Source of the DNA: Datisca glomerata
Taxonomy: Eukaryota > Streptophyta > Magnoliopsida > Cucurbitales > Datiscaceae
Assembly (NCBI GenBank): GCA_003255025.1
Contig: QANY01003844.1
Coordinates: forward strand, 991,652-1,055,651
Length of the DNA: 64,000 nt
Reading direction: 5' to 3'
The notes under the pieces were generated by a model. It saw only the letters and a program-made list of their open reading frames with translations, had not been told where the DNA came from and ran no database searches. The translations under genes were made by a program, and so were the position numbers. This document shows positions 12,181 through 24,629 of this stretch, in pieces (within the stretch, counting starts at the first letter, position 1; every line of letters begins with the position of its first letter).

Positions 12181-13439
12181 TCAATTCCTCCAAGTCAATT
12201 TTGCCAAGTTCTGAATAAACAAAAATGGTGGAGCTAACACGCAGAACATTTAAGGGAAGGTTTATTTACTTTATTATTATGTAATTAGTTTGTAAAATTC
12301 TCATTAATTAAATTACTCTATTTGATGTACTTTTAATGTCAGGAGAATAATGCAATTATTTGCATCAACATATTTAATATCTCGGGCAAGAACGAGTTTC
12401 AAGATTCGGATGCAGACATCATAGCTCAGATATGCATACTTTCTCAAAATCAAAGATCACATCGATGATCTCCATTAAAATTGTGAGATCCGATCCATGA
12501 GCTTTCAAAGCTTTCACAAAAAATTTCAGAAAATGAATTAGTTCAATCTCATTCAAAGTTCAACTACGGCGATGCTACCGCTTTCAAACACACGGGTCGT
12601 CTTATGCAGGACATCAAATTGCAAGCTAAGTATTTTTTTCTAAATTATTGCTTTGCCTCTAAATACATATATTATCCATTAAATTTTTTGAATAAATGCA
12701 TGAGCATACCGTACAAAGTCTTGAGAAAATATTTACACAATAGTTCAAGTATATTAAATTAGTAGAAATTAATTCTATGCTAATTGTAGGGCATAATTAA
12801 TTAGCTCACCATGTTAAATTTTATCATGCTTTGATGTAATTATAGAAATTACATTTATCCAGTTTAGGTAATTTATTTTGATAAAATTCATAGTTTGACT
12901 CTATTATGGATAACATGAAATGTTGTAAACGGTATTCAAACTGATTTGATTCACGTATTGCACGATGAATGAATTTTTGAATTTTGATTTCTAAATTTTG
13001 AACTTAAGCTTTTCTAAAGCTATAAAAAAATCTCTTAACGATTGATGAACAAAAATATAAACTTTGATATGCATATTTTTTGGAAGCTAGCTCTTTCCTA
13101 TTCTATATGTAAAAGTGTAGGAAAATAAAAGATGAACAAACAATGAAAATGAAGACATCTTGACTACGGGAACGGAGATGTCATGTCATGAAAATAGAAA
13201 TGGAAAATGCATGGCGACGGGAACGAGAAACGTTGAGAATGAGAAATATTATAGCAACGAGCGGGAAACAATGTGGCAACGGCAATGGAAACTTCTTGAC
13301 TACGGCAATGAAAAAGTCGTGGAAATGGAAACGAAAATGGCAATGGGTATGACAATGAAAACGGAAACAAATTGGAAGCCAAAGCAGAAACAGCATGACA
13401 ACGGAACTAGAAGTGAAAAACTATTCAGTTTTTAAGCTG

Positions 13440-14830
13440 AACTGAACGGAAGAGAACGTTATGGAAAATCATACGTGTTTGAAAGATACCGAAATTAGCT
13501 TATTGAAATTTTTTATGAAACTCAATTTGGAGTTTCAGGGTAAAAGTTATGGCAGTTTTTATACAAGCTGTTCGAAAAAAAGATAATGCAGAACTATCAA
13601 ATTCAGAAATTGAGCTGTAATAACTGGTGCAAATAACGTCATGAATCATATACCATCAGAAAGATACAAGAGTCTACTACTTGGAGAATTCTATGAAATT
13701 TAATTTGGAGCTCCCGATCAAAAGTTATGGTAGTTTCAATACATGTTGGTCAGAAATGAAGATTACGCAAAATAGGAACTTTAAGAAATTATACTGTATC
13801 AATTGGGAGCTGGCTACATGGGAAATCATATATTATTACAAGATATGAAAGTCTAATTCTTGGGAAATTTTACGGAAGTGATTTTGGAGCTCACAACAAA
13901 AAGATATGATGATTTTTGCAAAGACTGTTTGAGAAAGCAGAATATGCAGAACCTTAAATTCAAAAATTAAACTGCATTTACTGGGGGCCAACTACATGAT
14001 AAATCTTATATCAACGGAAAGATACAAAAATCATTTTGAAGCTCCCATCAAAAGTTATGCCAGCTCTCATTAGTGCTATTGAGGAAAGTAAATATATGAA
14101 TATTTCTCAAATTTTATTTTTTAACTGTATCAATTAGGATATTTTTACATAGTAAATAATATATCATTAGAAAAATATGGATATCTACTTCTTGAAAATT
14201 TTTGCAGAACTCGATTTAGAGCTCTTGTTCAAAAGTTATGACAATTTTTGTGAAAACTGTTCGAGAAAACAGAATATGCAAAACGGTAATTTCAGAAATT
14301 AAAGTGTATTCACTGGAAGCCAACTGCACGGTGAATCTTACATCATCGGAAACATATAAAAGCTTACTTATTGAAGAAGTTTACGGAATTCAATTTGGAG
14401 ATTTTGATCAAAAGTCACGGTAATTTTGTACACGTCGCTCATAAAAGTAAGACTATTCACGTCTTTCAAATTGAATATTTAGGCTGCTTCGTTTTAGACA
14501 ATATTATATGACAAACTATATATTGTCGAAAAAGATACGGATGTCTACCGCTTTGAAGAATTTTGCAAACCTTGATCTGGAGTTCCCGAACAAAAGTTAT
14601 AATAATGAAGGCTGTTCAGGAAAGCTTATTATGAGGAACAGTCAAATTCGTTAATTAAATTGTACCGTCTGGGAGCCAATTACATGATGAATTATATTTC
14701 ATTGGAAGCATATGAAAATCAACTTCTTGATGAAATTCAATTTAGAATTTTCGATCAAAACTTATGGTATGATAATGTGCAGACTGCTTACAAGACAAAT
14801 ACTTGGCGTCAACTTTCTCCCTTCTTCAAC
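13440..14830 (+). repeat. ~180-bp tandem array inside element 1
   Basis: About eight degenerate copies. The landmark GAAAGATAC or a variant recurs near 13480, 13659, 13839, 14019, 14170, 14350, 14530 and 14709, mostly 178-180 bases apart (one step is shorter). Each copy also has variants of CAAAAGTTATG and GAAATT..A.TGTA. Confidence 0.8.
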
Positions 14831-14849
14831 AACAATGGAAATTAGGGAT

Positions 14850-15335
14850 GAGTCCTTGAGAGCAGGCAGTTTGTAATTTTGTTCTCTAAAGGAACTAAGG
14901 GCATAAGTCCTCAGGAGGGGCAGTTTGTAAGTCATACTCTCAGAAGAAATTAAGGACGTGAATCTTTCGGAGGGCAATTCATAAGTTCTATTCTTAGAAT
15001 GAACGAAGGGCGTAAGTTCTTGAGAGGTGCAATTCATAATTCCTACTCTTAGAAGGAACTAATGGCATAAGTCCTTAGAATGGGCAATTCGTAAGTTCTA
15101 CTCTCAGAAAGAACTAAGAACGTAAGTCTTTGGGATGGACAATTCATAAGTCCTACTCTGAGAAGGAACTAAGGGCGTAAGTCATTGGGAGGGGCAATTC
15201 ATAAGTCCCACTCTCAAAGGAACTAAGGGCGTAAGTTCTTGGGAGGGGCAGTTCATAAGTCCTACTCTCAGAAAAAAACTAAGGGCGTAAGTCTTTAGGA
15301 GAGGTAGTTCATAAGTCCTACTCTCAGAATGAAGA
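14850..15335 (+). repeat. ~56-bp tandem array inside element 1
   Basis: Copies of a unit built on CTCTCAGAAGGAACTAAGGG, CGTAAGTC.TTGGGAGGGG and CAATTCATAAGTCCTA, with landmarks near 14938, 15046, 15101, 15157, 15213 and 15268. Frames across it are repeat artefacts. Confidence 0.85.
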
Positions 15336-15710
15336 CGTGACCATGGTTCTTTATTTGAACCTAAGTTCTTAGGAGCGGATAGTTTGTGAGACATTCTTCC
15401 AGAATGCGAAAAATACAAAGGGGGCATGGTTCTTTATTTGAACCTAAATCCTTGAAAGCAGGCAATTCGTAAGTCCCTTCTCAAATAATAAAAATACAAA
15501 CGGGGTCATGATTCTTTATTTGAATCGAAGTCCTTGAAAACGGGCAATTCGTAAGTCCATTCTCTCATAATAAAAATGGGGACATGGTTCTTTATTTGAA
15601 CCTAAGTCCTTATCTTAAAAGAAAATGGCAGTTCGTAATTATTTCTCTCAGAATGAAGATGGTATCATGGTTCTAAATTTAAACCTAAGTCTTTGAGGAA
15701 CCATGTATAT
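15336..15710 (+). repeat. ~80-bp tandem array inside element 1
   Basis: Four to five copies marked by CATGGTTCTTTATTTGAACC and 'AAGTCCTTG..GGGCAATTCGTAAGTC'. It shares words with the preceding 56-bp array and probably grew out of it. Confidence 0.8.
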
Positions 15711-16421
15711 CATAAATAAATTAAAGTCTTATCCTCGGGAACAAATTTCACAAAAGAACATAGTTATTCTCAAGATAACTGGGAGCCAAAAGTTTCCTAA
15801 GTAATTAAGAACAGATTTTGTTGAAAGCTTGAAGTCAGATTTTTTTATCCCCAAATTTTGCCAAGTCTTTGAATGTAGTACAACAAAAGGGAGTTCAATA
15901 GAAGAAAAATTGCACAAACAGAGTAATGCATATTGATCGAAGCAGAAGTACAAAAGGAAATAGTAGAAACTCTACCAACAAATGCGGAACATCAAACTCA
16001 AACTCATGCGATGCAATTATGAAATTGTACACTCGCTCTTTACTCATCTCAATCATTATGTTATTTTTTTTGTACAACACTCTTGTCATAGATCTTAACG
16101 TACGAGAGAAGAAAAATAAAAAATGAAGAAAATAAGATTTTTTTATAAATGAGCATGCAGTGAAAGGAACGGAAAGGCATAACAGCAAATGAATGAGAAA
16201 TAATCATCATCAATAATAAGCTGACATATGAGTTACTCGACAATTACAAAGCATCTGTAAACGGAGACAAACGAACATAATGGTAGAAAGAAAAGAAGAA
16301 GCCGACGCTGATAGTATACAGTCAAAAAGTTTCTTGAAACAGATAAACGTAACATCAGAACAAGAAAAGATGATCATTATACATCAACGAATAAAATTTC
16401 ATTTAGTGTAATAGGGGCCAA

Positions 16422-16793
16422 TGAACAGGTAAAATTTCACATGACACGTGACAAGATCTAGAGCGAGAAGATAGAGGAAAAACCGTAAGATCAACTAAGC
16501 GGTTATGAAGAACATATCAATTAGACGAAAGTACATGGATTGCCAACGTGACAATCCAAAGAGAACAACTCTCAACACCCATTAACTTTGTAAATCATTT
16601 CTTCATAATGAAATACTATCAAAATCTCTCCGTGATTTTTCTGTCCTTCAAGAGTTTTTCACGTAAATCATGACGTATTTATTCTCTCATTCGCTCTCTT
16701 AATTATTCTCTATATTTAGATATTATGATGTAGAAATTTACTATCAATTCTAAAAAATTGAGAAAAAAAAATCGAGAATTTTTTTCCTTTACA
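16422..16793 (+). repeat. 3' LTR of element 1
   Basis: Partner of 10859-11231, followed by the CTCCT target duplication. Confidence 0.92.
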
Positions 16794-16798
16794 CTCCT

Positions 16799-17959
16799 TC
16801 CAATATTTTACTACTTTATCATGGAAATTTTAGGGTACGGGGTGGCACCATAGTGGGGTCGAAATTACCCTCGATCATTTTTTGTGGATTCTACCAGAGC
16901 TGATTTAAAAGTAAATAAAATTCATGTACGGTACGTGATTGCACCATAGCATAACCCATTTTTTATCTTCTTCCTCATATCATATTTCTTCAAAGCGGTC
17001 GCTCTCTCACTACTTCAAATAGATAAAATAAAACCCAAATACCTCTCTTCAATCTCTCTCTCTGTCTCTCTCTCTCTCTATGGTCTTCTTCAACCCAAAT
17101 ACATCTGTTCAACTTAGCGCATCTCTCTAGTCTTCTTCCACATGCAACTTTCATCTGCTATTTTTTTTTGCTTGAAGAAGCTGTAACGCCGCATTGCTGC
17201 CGATAGCGGCGTGCCGTGCATGTAGCGGCTGTCACAACCGTTCGTCACGGTGTCGGCCACGATGCCGGTGATTTGCATCAGGTCCATTATAGCGGACGAT
17301 AATGGTATCGGCGGGTAACGGCCACGATTTAAAAAGATGAGCTAAACATATTGTTTGGTTTCTGAGAAAACAAAAGAAGATAATAAATAGAGAGAGGGGG
17401 AGAGAGAGCGAGAGAGAAAAGTGTCTTAGCGAAAGGGATTCGGGAAGAAGGAAATATTTAAGGATAAGAGGAAAAAGTTAGGCCAGATTTAGGAAGGCTA
17501 GCTTTGATTTACGTGGTTTCAACGGTATTAAAACTACATCGTTTTGGATTGAAGTGCAACTTTTTAAAGTTTAAGGTATTAAGTTAAATCTTGCGATAGT
17601 CTAGAAAGTAAACTAGAATTTTCACAAATGATAAAATTATAATTACACATCTAAAATTTACTTAAAAAACGAGCAGACTTTTAAACTTTTTTGATATAAA
17701 ACTAATGCTTAAAGAAGAAAGATCATAAGATACATGTAAATATATTGAAGCATCAAACATAAAGAAGCAGAATAAATAAAAGAAGAAGAATCCATCTATT
17801 TTATTTATATTCGTAAGCTCTTTTTATAAGCACATATAAGGAGACAATCTAGTGAAGTAATAAAACTTAACTCTCGATAAATACATGAGTTTTTAATAAT
17901 GCTAAGTTAGAGAAGTAAATACAAGTGAGTTTAGACTTGATGGTGGCATCCATAACTCA
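16799..17959. other. Non-genic stretch with CT and GA microsatellites
   Basis: Contains a (CT)n tract near 17045-17080, a GC-rich patch at about 17180-17330 and a GA-rich tract at 17388-17422. No coding exon or element boundary could be shown. Confidence 0.5.
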
Positions 17960-18640
17960 TGCTTTTATAACACTCCCTCTTAGATATTCACAATATAAAG
18001 ATATGTCTCGTTAAAATCTTACTCGAAAAAAATCCTTCCGGAAAGAAAATTCTAGTGAAGGAAAAATAGTATATTATTCGAGCTTGTATGTGAAGCCTCT
18101 TGCCAAGAAAAACTCAACGGTAAAAACCTTTGGTGAAGAAAAAAAAGTACAATTAGAAATTGGCTCTCTTTGTGCTCCCTCTCATATTAGCTCAGTGTGT
18201 CCACCAATATATTATTGTGAAAGATCTGAAAAATGACATTATGTTTTGGTAAGGCATATGTGAATATACTGTCATCATTACGACCTAAACTTTGTCAGTA
18301 CTGGTTAATTTTATTGAGATCTCATTTTCATGTGCTTTCTCTTCTAGAGATATATGTGCAATAATTTTACTTTCTATTTGTTTTGCAATGTGATCTCTTC
18401 AGGAATTCTAATCTCACTCCAATTTATCTATCATTTCTCTTCTAGGAGATTTTGTCTTTTGATCCATTTGGTCTACCTCATTTTGATCGTGCATATTTAA
18501 TTATTAACACGTCATTTTGGGATAATAATTGACATTGGAGTATTTGCAACAAGTATATGAGATTTTATCACCTTCTATGTATCGATGTACACATCTAGTA
18601 ATTGATCGACTGTAGATGCATATGAGGATTATAAGTATTA
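17960..18640 (-). pseudogene. Ty1/copia remnant: integrase-RT linker joined to 3' LTR-like end
   Basis: Reading minus, 18640-18230 gives broken frames in the order of the copia linker between integrase and RT (IKSHILVANTPMSI; later NDDSIFTYALPKHNV). This runs into sequence like the 3' end of that copia group: TTCTTCACCAAAGG, TTTTTCTTGGCAAG, TTTTAACGAGACA, GAGGGAGTGTTAT. RT and RNase H between these parts are missing, so there is an internal deletion. Many stops. Confidence 0.45.
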
Positions 18641-20828
18641 AAATAGAGCACATCTGGTGCATAGAATCATAAATACTCTTCATTAAGTGAAGAATGAGTG
18701 CTGCACATATTCATAAGATAAAAGAATCTTCTTGTTCTTTAACAATGTCCTCATAATTTTGCGATATTATTCACATCATTATTAATCTTGGTTGACATTT
18801 GATCATGTCAAATAATAAAAATATTTTGATTATAATATTTCTATATCATTATAAGATTTGATTTGGCAACGTCAAACGTCAAACCCTACTTTAATTTAAA
18901 ATATTTCTTTTACTACGAGGAAGATGCATCAAAAGTAATATTCAAAGTGTCAAACTATACTTTATTAAAATGGGCTTAAAAGGAAGAAACTTTTGATTTC
19001 CCTTTTTACCATTTAAGCCACCTTAAAATATCATACAAATTAAGTATTTCACATCTTTTTATTTATTTCATTTATATAATAACTTTTGTAAATAGTTTAC
19101 AAATTAAATATTTTATAATCACTGTGTAACTAGGAGAATGAATATTCATAAATACTAGTTTTAAGATCTTTTAATTTATATTCAATGATTATTTATTTTC
19201 AGTTAATAATAATTTGTTAGTATGTAATTTGTAAAATGAATATTATGTAAATTTAGGTTATAGCAACATGCAAATTCATACAAATAAATATAGAGAGAGA
19301 CATTAATATATTTTCTAATAATCTATTGATGACATAATCATTTTTTAAGAATGTGATACGTTAGAGTACTAAAACATCTAATATATACTATATCTAAAAA
19401 AATTTACTATTACATTTCTAATGACTCACTACCTAACTAATTTTAAGTGCGAGACACATTGTTAGTGTGAATATCATATTATTTAATTAAGTAGTATGAT
19501 TGATACATTATTTAAATATCAATGTCCAATATGAATTTAAGTCTTAAAGATTAAAATTACTACATTATATCTTATTTTATAACGAAGAAATAAAATGAAT
19601 ATGCTTAAGTTTTTTTCGTATACTTAGTAAATCAACATTTTCTAGACTTACCACGTGCAATGCGCGTATGTCTCTACTAGTATATCTAAATGTGAAAAAA
19701 AAATATTGGCTCTTCCAAGCCTTTAATCATGTTTATAGGCTTATAGAATCAATAATTTTGGAACTAATTCAAAATATATAGAGTCATACTTACATATCAA
19801 CCGTAACGAAATTAGGCAAATGCAAACACATTTCAATTAAGGTCCAATATTGAAATAATTTCAGAGGTTTTCCTTAACTTTGTCTGTGTCAACAAACAAT
19901 TCAAAATACTTCGACTTTTTTAGAACATATCTTAGTCAAATAGTAATGATTTGTAAGAACCTCTTTTAATACTATTTTGGAAATCTAAGGACTCAATCAT
20001 ATGGATATGTAAAAACAGGATTTCCAATCCAAGCAGAAAAGGGAGGGAAACAGATATTTATAGAAGCTTTAATTTTCGTGCTTATCCTAATTATCATTTT
20101 AGTTTATGCATGGTGAAAATGAGCATTGTAATGGTCTTAGTTTTTGAATATTCAGACAGTTAAAAAAATATTGAGGCGGTTATGAATTCCATTGCGAACA
20201 ACCCAAACTTTGCAGTTATTTCAATTACATCAAGTGATCTTTCAAATTGGTCAAGACTCTCCAATTTATGGTCGCTTCTCTGTGGTATCAATTGCAACTT
20301 CAATTTAAGAAATGATGTTAGATAATTCTTGCCCAAAATATCAAAAATAAAAATGCAATCTCAGTGATGTAAGATTTATGGATTACCAATTTAGTGAGGA
20401 CAAAATGAATTAGAATGTAATCAGGGGCAGAGCTAGGACTCAGGTCTAATAGAGTCACTGTTTCTTTACAATGTATTTTATATTATTCTAATATATATTC
20501 ATAAACACACATATATGAGAGAGAAAGAAAAGTATCAAGTTTAAAAACCGCATTCAACAACTTTAGAAAATAAGCGATGAGTTTAATCTGTTTTGGAAAA
20601 TGAGAGTAGGGAGAGACTAACGCTTAACGCAGGCCATAACAAATTAAAATTCCAATACTACTTAGTGATAAATGGTAAGAGAGAGAGAGAGACTTGTGGT
20701 TGGCTGGATGCAGTTTCAATCATTTGGGTTGGGGAGGAGGGGTGAGAATTGAGAAATTATAAATGGGGACTTGGAGATTTTAAGGATTTTAGGTAATTGT
20801 AATGCATATGGAAGTCATATAACTATTG
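18641..20828. other. AT-rich non-genic stretch (contains a Helitron-like end)
   Basis: Very AT-rich. Apart from the Helitron-like piece listed next, no gene or paired repeat was recognised. A common plant repeat word (GGGGCAGAGCTAGGACTCAGG-like) is seen near 20424. Confidence 0.5.
18950..19680 (+). mobile_element. Small non-autonomous Helitron-like element
   Basis: The 3' end fits a Helitron terminus: stem ACGTGC / loop AAT / GCGCGT at 19653-19667, then CTAG (19677-19680) followed by T. The left part (GGGCTTAAAAGGAAGAAACT, CCATTTAAGCC) matches the left parts of two other copies in this window (38.3 kb and 58.37 kb). The 5' TC near 18950 is a guess. Confidence 0.4.
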
Positions 20829-20906
20829 AATTTTATTTTTACAAAACTAATTTCCATTAGACAAATCAAGATTTACAACATGGTTGACAGTCAGGAGGAG
20901 GAAAAC

Positions 20907-21290
20907 TTAAAGTACAGCTATAAGATTGCTTAGTTGCATGAGCTGCAAATTGGCAGCTATGCTAATACACGGCTTTACAAAATACAATCTAACATCAGAA
21001 AAATTGTTTAACATTCTATGGATAGACTTATGAATTGTGGCCGAACCATTATCCAGTTTGCCCAATGAAATCCAAAGGCCCGAGCAAGGTGATTCAACTT
21101 CGATACATAGCCAGAATCTAGAAGCACAGAATTGAAGACTTTCGGAAAGAGCCATCCCGAGAGATGATGAAATTGGTTCAACATTAACCAAATTCCAGCC
21201 ACCAGCAAGGAACTCTCCTGGTGTACCACGACACGCCCATCCACAAGCATAACTATCCGCCAACATAGACTAAGAAACATCAATATTAAT
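20907..21290 (-). pseudogene. LINE RNase H domain (decayed)
   Basis: Minus translation begins FEVINIDVS and continues SYACGWACRGTPGEFLAGGW, then PISSSLGMALSESLQF. This is the layout of the plant LINE RNase H domain (DAS.., GGWG-type turn, AEALA-like helix). The catalytic Glu/Asp pattern is eroded (for example SLGMALSES where MAEALA is usual). One in-frame stop follows INIDVS. Confidence 0.7.
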
Positions 21291-21299
21291 CACTTCAAA

Positions 21300-21760
21300 G
21301 TTGGGAGGGGGAGGATACCATTTCTGCCAATTCTGCTTGTTCAAAATCTTGACCGAATCAAGAGGAAATCTCACTTCCCGTGAGCTGTTAGAGGAGGATG
21401 AAACCTACACCTGCGAAGTGGACATGCTGCTATTTGCTGATAAAAAGCTTGAGACATCTCTCTTGTAGGCTCTAATAGTACCTGTAAAATCGCATGGAGT
21501 GCATTTGATGATTAGCCCATTATGCACAAGCCAAAGCCTCCATAAACTGTATGCGACCAATCCAAAAATGTCAGTAACATGAAGCTGATTTTTCAGCTGT
21601 ATAAACATATTCTTCCAAATTAGACAACAACTCGACCCCTAAAAATGATCCATGTTTAATTGAAGATCACCTGCAAACCCAAATCTCATCGCAAATGAGC
21701 ATCTAAAGAATATATCAGAGGATGATTCCTCTTCCGATGCACAGAATGGGCATCTAATAT
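21300..21760 (-). pseudogene. LINE zinc-binding (zf-RVT) region
   Basis: Minus translation gives LSLIKRKITISNIRCPFCAS and DIFFRCSFA, the CxxC...HxxF/FFxC-type zf-RVT motif, then a hydrophobic helix LFGLVAYSLWRLWLVHNGLI-like. It is directly continued by the RNase H domain. Confidence 0.7.
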
Positions 21761-21811
21761 TTGAAATAGTTATTTTTCGTTTAATTAAACTTAATTTTGT
21801 AGGTAGGAAAT

Positions 21812-22117
21812 TGTTGAAGAAAGAGAAACAGAAAGTATTGCCTCAGAAGGAAAATCTTCATCACAGGCAAAAAGGCAAAGCAGAACAGTAACTTTCACCA
21901 AACACAGTGGGTGTCTAACCACTTCTGCAAAAACGATCAGTAGGCATCCGTTGGAGAAATCATAGGCAACCGTTAGAAATTATATGTATATATACATCAC
22001 TTACTCATTGTAAATAATCATAATTCTTAATAAGAAATCAGAACAAGAAGTTCATCATCTTTTTTTAAAATCAGAACACTAAAGTCTTCATCATTTCTAG
22101 GATTCATAATTTCTACA
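21812..22117 (+). repeat. 5' LTR of copia A
   Basis: TG...CA repeat, nearly identical to 26318-26624. Confidence 0.95.
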
Positions 22118-22130
22118 TGGTATCAAAGCA
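22118..22130 (+). promoter_or_regulatory. Primer-binding site of copia A (initiator tRNA-Met type)
   Basis: TGGTATCAAAGCA directly after the LTR; the usual copia site is TGGTATCAGAGC, so one base differs. Confidence 0.85.
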
Positions 22131-22160
22131 ACGATTCTGAGAACCAACACATAAAACAGT

Positions 22161-22884
22161 ATGGCAGAACCATCAACCTCTGGCCAGCTTCACCACCATG
22201 ACACCAATCCCAGACTGGGTTTCGTGGACGACAGTAAGCCAAGGCCAAACCAAAACCCAGAGGAATGGGACATCATGGACAGCCAGGTAATGACCTGGAT
22301 AACTAATTCCATAGAACCAAAACTCAGTGAAATCTTTTGTTTTTGTGAAACAGGACAGGAACTCTGGGAAGAAATCCGGAGCAATTATTGTGAACAAAAC
22401 AATTTCGCGCAAGTCTTTGAACTTAAACGAGAGATCTCCCAAGAAAAACAACGGGACAGATCAGTACCGGAGTTGATCGGGTTTTTAAAATCTAAGTTCA
22501 AAGAACTCGAAACCCTAAGACCGATGACCACTGACCTGAAGGAACTCCAAGAGCGGGCTGAACAAGATATGGTGTTCCATTTCCTGACGGCTCTCGACTC
22601 AGATCTTGATGTCGACGGAGAAGCCAACATTTGCCACGGTCTCAGCCATGGTTCAAAGAGAAGAAACCAGGCGAAGAGTGATGAGTACCAGAGACGACAA
22701 GGCGGAGGCACTAGCCATGGCGACCCACGACTCCCTCCGAAACCCTAACCCTAAGGAAGAGGGAAGGCACCGCGGACAGCCAGGCGAGCCGGTGAGGTGC
22801 AGCCACTGCCGAAAGGAGGGCCACACCCACGATCGGTGCTGGGACCTGCACCCTCATCTCCGGCAGAACCAGAAAAAGTTCTAG
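22161..22884 (+). pseudogene. Copia A gag (frameshifted, internally deleted)
   Basis: It starts MAEPSTSGQLHHHDTNP and continues with the gag helix region (MDSQVMTWITNSIEP, ELWEEIRSNYCEQNN, FELKREISQEKQ). About 35 residues that usually hold the 'YxxWS' block appear to be missing between HHDTNP and RLGFVDD. The frame shifts near 22600; the new frame (from 22606) carries the zinc knuckle CSHCRKEGHTHDRC (CX2CX4HX4C) and stops at 22884. Nucleocapsid and capsid role in the ancestor. Confidence 0.85.
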
Positions 22885-23151
22885 AAGGGGCGCGGGAATG
22901 ACGAGCGAGGGGGCTCCGCGAGGGAAACATTTCCCTTTTATACCGAGGCTTTCAGCGGAGTGGGTTACGGGTTGGTCGGGTCGAGAACCGATCGAGACCG
23001 CAGAGCCCACATGACAGACGGACCCGGTTCGGGTAATGGGTACCGACCCGATCGAATGGAGGAAATGGACAGATCCAGATCCGTTAGAGCAGATCTGCAC
23101 ACCGATAACGACGCAAAGATGGCTACACTGCTCAAACAATTCGGATAATTT

Positions 23152-23892
23152 TTGCGCGATACCTCAGGTTCATCTATCTGCAATACTGTCAATTATTTTT
23201 CTAAGTCTGCAAATTTTTATCATAACTTAGAACACTGGATAATAGACTCTGGTGCCTCAGACCACATGACTCATAACACAAAAAACCTACACAGTCTCAC
23301 TAAATTAGAAAGACCACAACACGTGACGGTAGCCAATGGAAATAAAGTTCCAATTTTTGGCATAGGGTCCACCACACTATTCACAAAAACCATTAACAAC
23401 GTACTTTTCCTACCTAATTTTAACTCCAATCTCCTATCCGTCAGTAAAATAGCCAAAGACTTAAACTGCAATGTTACTTTTTCGCCTGACAAAGTAATTT
23501 TTCAGGATCGAGTCACTGGGAGGAAGATTGGTGAAGGGAAATTTAGAAACGGTCTGTACTACTTAGAAGATAACAACAAAACATGCCTTTCCACCTCTAG
23601 TACAGTACAAAAAAACAAAATATTACACTGGAGATTCGATCATCCCTCCGAAAAAATCTTAAACAAATTACTCGGTTGTAATTCAGACTCTAGTAGTTGC
23701 TCACTCTGCAAACTTTCAAAACAAACCAGGTTACCCTTTCCACTATCTAGTAGTACGACAAAACGATGTTTTGAATTAACTCATTCTGATGTTTGGGGAC
23801 CCGCCCCAGTTGATTCATATAATAAATTCAAATATTTTGTTACATTTATTGATGATTTCTCTCGCACCACATGGTTATACCTTTTGAAATAA
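23152..23892 (+). pseudogene. Copia A protease and start of integrase
   Basis: Aspartic protease motif WIIDSGASDHMT near the start, then the gag-pre-integrase zinc finger (LHWRFDHPS ... CSLCKLSKQ) and the integrase core beginning ELTHSDVWGP, YFVTFIDDFSR. A TAA at 23890-23892 interrupts the frame, which continues on the other side. Confidence 0.9.
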
Positions 23893-24543
23893 AAAAATGA
23901 AGTCTTCAGTCGTTTTCAAGAGTTCAACAATCTAGTTGAAACTCAATTTGAAACAACCATAAAAATATTTAGGTCTGACAATGGAACCGAGTATACTAAC
24001 AACACCTTTTTTGAGTATTTTAAACAAAAGGGTATACGACATCAAACCACCTGCATCCACACCCCACAACAAAATGGTGTTTCAGAATGTAAAAACCGAC
24101 ACATTCTTGAAATGACTAGGTCTCTCCTCCTCCAAAACAACGTACCCAAGAGATACTGGTCCGATGCTATACTCACAGCAACCTACATCATCAATCAGTT
24201 ACCCAGTGTAAAATTGCATCTGAAAAGCCCTCTAGAAATTCTCAAGGGTAGGAAAATTAACCTAGATCATATACGAGTATTCAGATGTACATGCTTCGTA
24301 CACATTCCAAGACTTGATAAATTGGACAAAACCTCAGTCAAAACCCTATTTTGGGGGTATTCCGCTAAGAAAAAGGGGTATAAGTGTTGTGACCCAATAA
24401 ACCATAAACTCTACATCTCGCGAGATGTGCAATTTTTAGAACTAGAATCCTATTACCCAAAGGACCCCGACAACCATAACCACTACCAAACGTGTCTGCT
24501 ACCTAACAGTATTATTTCCTCTGATATCATAAGACAAGAATAG
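23893..24543 (+). pseudogene. Copia A integrase, C-terminal part
   Basis: Same frame as the previous piece. Second catalytic Asp in IFRSDNGTEYTN and Glu in QQNGVSECKNRHILE (ERKNRH is usual; Arg is replaced by Cys). Then the GKR/GYSAKKKGYKC block that closes copia integrases. Ends at a TAG. Confidence 0.88.
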
Positions 24544-24629
24544 GATATCGCATCAGCCGCGCCTAAAAAACTACCTCAGGGGGAGCAACTGATGAGGCAG
24601 TTGTCACTAATGAAGCAGTAATCGTAAGA

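Larger units (their letters stand above)
10859..16793 (+). mobile_element. LTR retrotransposon 1, coding-poor (LARD-like)
   Basis: Two direct repeats of 373 and 372 bases, both beginning TGAACAGGTAAAATTTCACA and ending CCTTTACA, bound a 5.2-kb interior. Flanks are identical 5-base duplications, CTCCT (10854-10858 and 16794-16798). A primer-binding-type sequence follows the left LTR and a purine-rich AGGGGCCAA precedes the right one. No gag, protease, integrase or reverse transcriptase was found; the inside is mostly tandem repeats. The LTRs differ by many substitutions and by an indel near their starts, so the insertion is old. It must have been moved by proteins of another element. Confidence 0.9.

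Noticed and set aside
13160..13435. Open frames on both strands rich in Met/Thr/Glu
   Set aside because: Low-complexity purine-rich (GAA/ACGG) leader DNA of LTR element 1; open on both strands and without family resemblance.
15182..15427. Minus ORF of 81 codons with MNCPSQELTPLV repeats
   Set aside because: Produced by the 56-bp tandem array.
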